Below are positions 59,195 through 64,000 of a DNA stretch of 64,000 nucleotides, piece after piece (the first letter of the stretch is position 1; every line of letters starts with the position of its first letter). The stretch lies in assembly GCA_037126765.1 (NCBI GenBank), contig JBBCBC010000022.1, positions 4,526,001 to 4,590,000 of the forward strand. The letters run 5' to 3'. The DNA comes from Stenogyne calaminthoides (lineage: Eukaryota > Streptophyta > Magnoliopsida > Lamiales > Lamiaceae). The position numbers were made by a program, and so were the translations under genes. The notes under the pieces were generated by a model that saw nothing but the letters and a program-made list of their open reading frames with translations, had not been told where the DNA came from and made no database searches.

Positions 59195-60055
59195 CTCCTG
59201 AGATGCCATTATATGCGGGGCAGTGCCTGCAAAGGGATTGAGACCACGTCTCGGATAAACAGGAATACTCCTAAAAAAATTTATACATACTCCCTTCGTC
59301 CTAATTTAGATTGATCACTTTTCGTAAATATGCGTCCTAATTTAGATTTTTTTAAAAGGGAAATAAAATAATTTTCTTTACAAAATCATACTCCTTACAA
59401 ACAACACTTATTTACACCACATGTCACTCTACTACACACATTAAATCAATTTTACATCATTTAATACTAATAAATAATATTTTTCTTAAAGTTGAATTGA
59501 CATTTATACTCCTCCACCAAACCCACTTTACACCATTTAATATTAATATTTTCCACTCTTCAAACTCAGATCTACAATAAGTGACCAAACAAAATAAGGA
59601 CGGAGGTAGTATCATTCAATAATCACAGTGTGTCCTTACAATGAACTATGAACACGTATTTATACTAAATCCTAGGAAAGTATAAAAGGAAAACCTAGAC
59701 TTTGGGCCCAAATAATACTTGGTGGCCAAGTCGAACATAGTAAAGGAAAAGTTCCTCACATGGTATCTTGATAAAACTAGAAAATGTATCAAGTGTACTT
59801 AATGAGGATTTATTATACTGCCACAAATACTAAAATATATAATTTTAATGGCAGAAACTGGATTTCGCGATCCAATCTCCATCATCCTACCCCTCCTCGA
59901 AGCGATTCGACCTTGAATCGAGGGGGATCCATTCTCCATTTGGTGGTGTTGAAGCAGGCCCCGGACGGGGCGAAAAGCAGCGGGGGCGATACGGAGGGGC
60001 TATTGCGGCCTATGGAATCCCACAAACGGTCACCACGGCCACGAAACCTATGAGG
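59195..60055 (-). repeat. Left direct repeat of a GC-rich retroelement-like unit
   Basis: Matches 63215-63760 along its length, apart from the Stowaway MITE at 59290-59609. On the minus strand it has GAGGAGGGGTAGGATGATGG (purine-rich), then an AT-rich stretch, a TATA-type motif (AGTATAAATACG), GTTCATTGTAAGGACACAC and finally GTAGGCA...CCCCGCAT. This order resembles the end of an internal region, U3, TATA box and R of an LTR. Clear TG/CA ends were not found. Confidence 0.6.
59290..59609. mobile_element. Stowaway-type MITE inside the left direct repeat
   Basis: CTCCCTTCGTCCTAATTTAG at the left end and GGACGGAGGTAG at the right end, flanked by TA (59288-59289 and 59610-59611). Absent from the right repeat copy at the same place, so it inserted after the duplication. 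320 bp. Confidence 0.85.
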
Positions 60056-60581
60056 TGGTTGCGGGGCATAGGTTGGGAGCCGTGATCCGTGTTCCAGAGG
60101 TGGTGAGTCATGGGGGCGGAGCATGGTGCGGTTGAGAAACCGGGAGTAGGGGTAACGGGCTGGAGAGGGGTCGGAGTGGGAGGACGGCCCAAGGACACAA
60201 AATTGTGTCGGCCCGTAGCAGGGACAACACGACCCAATCTATGCAGAGAAGGGCTCCGAGATGGGACGGGTCAAGGCGACAAGGGTTGCGGTTGCATCAT
60301 GGGAGATCCGACGTATGGTGGCATACGGGAACGGTAACGAGCGGCCTGGGGCGAGGACAAGGCCCGGCTGAGAGTACGGTGCGGGGGCGACCGTGAGCGC
60401 AGGCGAAGTCGAGGTGGCGAGGCAGGTGTCGGAGTGCCAGCATCGCGGTGCCCCAGAGTACGGTGTCGGCCTTGGAGGGGCGAGGGCGAGTCAAACGACA
60501 CTGGCGAGTAGGGTCGTGATGACAACGCATGAGATTCGAGGGTGTCTGCCAGCGATGGAGCTATCGGGGGCGCGCATGAGG
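60056..60581 (-). other. GC-rich interior of the retroelement-like unit, left part
   Basis: GC-rich with overlapping open frames on both strands, as random GC-rich DNA gives; proline/arginine/serine-rich translations match no family I know. Continues at 62194 after the solo LTR. Confidence 0.45.
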
Positions 60582-62188
60582 TGTTAGTGTTAGTGTCCTA
60601 GAGACAATCTTTTGTAAGGACATAATACTCAGATAATATTCAGTATTGGTTTAATATTATTATTTGTTTAATATTAAATGTATGGCGTTACACTCATTAG
60701 AATATTATGTTTGATTGTTTGCATTTATTCTTATATGTGTTCCCTTGAATCACTGTTGTCATTGAGTGAGTGAGAACTCATATGACTCAAGCATGATTCT
60801 TAAATAGCCCCAATCTAGGATCATCAAGAAAGGGATATTGATGATGCAATGGAGATTGGTGTGCGATCTGCATCATACTCTTAGAGAGTGTAGTAAGATC
60901 TCACTTACTACGAGATACTAGGTATCTCATGATGGATGCACAAATACCTTAGAGGGTATTGGTATACCCATCCGAGAAACCGTTTGATGTAGTTCCACTA
61001 TATGTGTCTACGGGTGTCTCAGTTAGTGGGAGCGATGCGATACTCCTTTGACGTGAGGTCAATACGCACGACATGTGTGAAGTGATGAACTTTGATCATG
61101 ACCGACACTTGCACCCGTCTATGGGTAGATATGACTTGGATTGGGTTCATCACGAAGTGCATGTGCGTGGTAGTTGAACCAAGAAAATGATTCATTCCTC
61201 AAAGTGGATTTAGAGAGAATACTCACCTTCTCATCATAATTGGATCTAAGTCATTGGCCAATGCACGTCAACTTAGACTTTGTGACTAAGTGTGACACTA
61301 ATGATCAATTAGTGATTTAAGATAAATTGATTAAATTATTTGAATAGACACTTCATCATGTTCAAGACTAATCGAGTATTCTTGAATGAAAGGAGGTAAT
61401 CGCAATTGTCCACGTTACAGTTACATGTAGTTGCATGTTTCTCGCAACGTACCTCATATATTGAGAATGTTTGATTTATTGACTAGGGTTTAATTAACAC
61501 CGTTAGTTTTACTAATCGCTCGATATATGAGGGTCTATGGGTCACACAACAAGTAGTTCCCTTTTACGGATTATAATTGGTTGATTAAATGTTAAATTGG
61601 ATTTAATATTTAATTTATGGAGAAGAAGTTAATAATAGATTAATTTGGAATTAATTATTATTAATATTATTTAATTAAATTGGATTTAATTAAATAAGAA
61701 TTCCCAATATTATATTTGGAATATAATTATAGGATTTAATGTATATGGAAATAAATCGTAGAGATTTTCATATAAGGCATTTAAATCCGTAGAGATTTAT
61801 ATGGGGAGATAAATCGTAGAGATTTATTTAAATAAGGATTAGGGTTTTAATTACCTAATTGAGCTAGCTTAAGATTTAAGCTGGGTCTCCCCTATATATA
61901 CAGACTCTTGGGAATTCACAAATAACGTAACTTCATATTCTCTCCAAAAGATCTAAAGTTTGGGTTTTCCTAGCTGATTCAACTTGGGATTCAACACTGG
62001 CAGATTCGTGCAGATCCGTTCTAGGGGATTACGTGGATACCATAGTGGAGGAATCTGAACTACAGTTATTGTAAGATTTCTTGTTAAGATTATTGTAATC
62101 CTTTATGTGCAATTAATTGTTCGTTGTTGGTGAACTTTAATTTCCGCTGCGCATGTATTACGTGTTTATTTGCCTCTATATTCCAACA
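60582..62188 (+). repeat. Solo LTR of the A/B Copia family
   Basis: 1607 bp, TGTTAGTGTTAGTGTCCTAG to TATTCCAACA, colinear with the A LTR. Flanks TGAGG (60577-60581) and CGAGG (62189-62193) are a 5 bp duplication with one substitution. No primer site or polypurine tract adjoins it, so the interior was lost by LTR-LTR recombination. It carries a replacement or deletion near 61800-61850 compared with A (short GGGGAGATAAATCG segment). Confidence 0.9.
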
Positions 62189-62193
62189 CGAGG

Positions 62194-63214
62194 GCCAGCA
62201 GGTATTGCCAAAGATGTCGGGATGGCGGCGGCTAAGTGAACACCAGGGCCACCAAAAGTGGCGGCGCTTGGGCGAGCGCGCGGGGAAGGAGACGCAGGTT
62301 TGCGGCGATGCCAAGGGGGTAGCTGCGAGGGTGACGACTCACGGTGGGTTGGCGAGCAGGGGTGAACTAGGCGCGGCGAGCACGATCTGTTCAGATGGCG
62401 GCAGATATATTGCGGCAGGGAAGCGGGTTCCCGATCTGTAGAATAGCGGATGCATTTTGGACTCGAATCGTATCGCACAGTGGCAACAAAGCGGCGCAAA
62501 GGTGTAGACGACTCCCGATCCCCTAAGTAATGACAGCGCTCTGGACTTGAGTCATAAGGGGCGGCCGAGGTGAAGCGGCGTGGAGGCGGCGAGAAGCTGT
62601 GGCTAGCGCTCCACGATGGGCCTGCGGGGACCGCAACCACCAGGCTGGGCTGCGGCCCGGTGCAGGACAGTAGGCATCATATGGAGCGGGTGGAGGTGGG
62701 GAGCAGTCGTGCGCGCGCGGCTGGGCTAGCGTCGCAGTGTTGCGGCCTAGGTATGGCGACAAGGTGTGGCGCCGATCTAGAATATGGGAAGGTGGTGAGG
62801 TAGAGGACGGGCGGTGAGGTGGGGAGGACAGGTGGTATGAGGGCGGCGACGCCAAACCTGGTGGTGGCGAACGGGTGGTGGCGACTTGGGCTAGAAGCCG
62901 GGTGTGCTCGGTCTGTGCAGGTGGCGAGGCGTTGTGGGGTGGCGTCGGCCCAGTGCTTGGGCGAGCCCAGGGGCGGCTCGCGTGGGCGACGAGGTGCGAC
63001 AGCTGCGGAGGAGGCCAGGAGGCGACGTGAAGCGGCGCCTGAAGGCCACCGAACGTCGAGGTGACGTGGGCTGGTGGAGAGGAGTGACCGGTGGCTGGAC
63101 TCATTCACAAAAGCAAGGAGCGACTTACAAGTTGCCAACCGATCCTCGTAAGTTCCATAGTCCTTGTGCCAATGGTTGTTCAAGCTAGGACCCATAATCA
63201 GTTAGGCTGCAGGA
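62194..63214 (-). other. GC-rich interior of the retroelement-like unit, right part
   Basis: The longest frames are minus 63104-62523 (193 codons) and 63195-62677 (172 codons), which overlap in different frames; both are rich in Pro, Ser, Arg and Ala and low in complexity. Such overlap is expected of GC-rich non-coding DNA. I do not call a gene. It could be the leader of the element or captured host sequence. Confidence 0.45.
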
Positions 63215-63760
63215 GTGTTCCCGACTCTGAGATACTAGATGATGCAGGGCGGAATGCCTACAAGGGGGTTGAGAGAACGTCTCAGATAAATAGGAAAACT
63301 CATGGAAATTCTTATATCATTCAATAATCAAAGTGTGTCCTTACAATGAACTATGAACACGTATTTATACTAATCCAAGGAAAGCATAAAAGGAAAACCT
63401 AGACTTTGGGTCCAAGTAATACTTGGTGGCCAAGTCGGACATAATAAAGGAAAATTTCCTCATATGGTATCTTGATAAAACTGGAAAATATATCAAGCGT
63501 ACTTAATGAGGATTTATTATACTGCGTTGCAAATACTAACATATATAATTTTAATGACGAAACTGGATCTCGCGATCCAATCTCCATCATCCTACCCCTC
63601 CTCGAAGTGATTCGATCTCGAATCGAGGGGGATCTAATCTCCATTTGAGGGCATTGAAGCAGGCCCCGGGGCGGGACGGGAAGCAGCGGTGGCGATACGG
63701 AGGTGCTGTTGTGGCCTGTGGAATCCCGCATAAACAGTCACCACGACCACGAAATCTACT
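63215..63760 (-). repeat. Right direct repeat of the GC-rich unit
   Basis: Second copy of the repeat at 59195-60055, roughly 85-90% identical by eye and without the MITE. In both copies the minus strand keeps an open frame ending DPPRF..ESLRGGVG just before the purine-rich stretch; here it starts at 63805 (RFRGRGDCLCGIP...). It may be the tail of a former polyprotein, but nothing recognisable precedes it. Confidence 0.6.
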
Positions 63761-64000
63761 GGTAATGGGAAGATTATAGAAACTTTCGTCAAACAAGTTT
63801 CCCACTAGTAATCGGTAAGAACGAGAGACTCTGGAATTAGAAAGATGTTATTAGAATTGATTGATATTACTCGTAGTCTCATTATAAAAAATTGATATTT
63901 CTTTCCTGGTCATCATAACTAGATAACTCTAGAGTTAAGTGTGCAAAATCTAAGGATGGGTGACACATTGAGAAGTTTTCAGAGAACATGTGAGTGGGGG
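63761..64000. other. Window end, nothing recognised apart from the 5S-like motif
   Basis: Unique-looking sequence beyond the direct repeat. It is cut by the window edge. Confidence 0.4.
63933..63964 (+). promoter_or_regulatory. 5S rRNA-like internal promoter motif
   Basis: AGTTAAGTGTGC is one base away from the 5S rRNA box A region (AGTTAAGCGTGC). GGATGGGTGAC nine bases later equals the 5S intermediate element plus box C start. In true 5S genes the gap is about 19 bases, so this is not a functional 5S gene. It may be a 5S-derived retroelement sequence; Cassandra-type TRIMs carry such a motif in their LTR. Confidence 0.55.

Noticed and set aside
62523..63195. Frames of 193 and 172 codons rich in Pro, Ser and Arg
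   Set aside because: Two frames overlap almost completely on one strand and others oppose them; low complexity and no recognisable motif. GC-rich non-coding DNA gives the same picture.
63933..63964. A functional 5S rRNA gene
   Set aside because: The spacer between the promoter boxes is about ten bases too short and the flanks do not match 5S rRNA.
1..64000. CRISPR array, operon or phage-like system
   Set aside because: Introns, plant transposons and plant-type promoters show a nuclear plant genome. The short repeats seen are minisatellites, LTR repeats or MITEs.

Overview
The window is plant nuclear DNA, very probably from a eudicot. It is AT-rich, packed with plant-type transposable elements, and holds only two genes that look intact, both on the minus strand near the right end. 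One is a seven-exon gene for the beta subunit of translation elongation factor eEF1B (54735-57031). The other is an intronless 69-residue membrane protein of the plant-specific DUF3339 family (58812-59021). I see no prokaryotic genes, no CRISPR array and no organelle genes. The species cannot be named from the sequence.

Left flank (1-11583): intergenic DNA built from small DNA transposons. There is a 1.5 kb non-autonomous CACTA element with a SINE-like insert and a minisatellite, a 363 bp CACTA MITE, four Stowaway MITEs, two Mutator-like elements with perfect 9 bp target duplications (one with a telomere-like AAACCCT core), and a decayed TRIM-like remnant.

Centre (11584-50270): one nested stack that can be unpicked layer by layer. 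A LINE (E, minus strand) was split by Copia element A (13054-48271, duplication TTCAG). A was split inside gag by a relative, B, in the opposite orientation (16940-45110, duplication GGTTT). B's leader received a Mutator-like element (24223-38803, 9 bp duplication) and a second LINE, D (ending 43464). The Mutator-like element was split by a 14 kb SIRE-like Copia element, C (24576-38644, duplication ATGAC). A carries a deletion and a duplicated LINE-LTR junction at its right side, pointing to ectopic recombination. In C, frame breaks fall repeatedly where CAG or CTG is expected, with CG-containing strings in their place. This suggests base-calling errors at CHG-methylated cytosines rather than ordinary decay.

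Right flank (50271-64000): a precise 355 bp TRIM, a LINE-derived zf-RVT pseudogene, a hAT-like element and the two genes. The eEF1B-beta promoter has a telo box and TGGGCC/T (site II) motifs, the usual pair for translation-machinery genes; one intron is GC-AG and the stop codon is split by the last intron. Beyond the DUF3339 gene lies a GC-rich retroelement-like unit flanked by direct repeats (59195-63760), with a solo LTR of the A/B family inside it. The window ends in a sequence resembling the internal promoter of 5S rRNA genes.

The two genes have separate roles (translation elongation; a small membrane protein of unknown function) and share no visible pathway. Everything else is mobile DNA or its remains.
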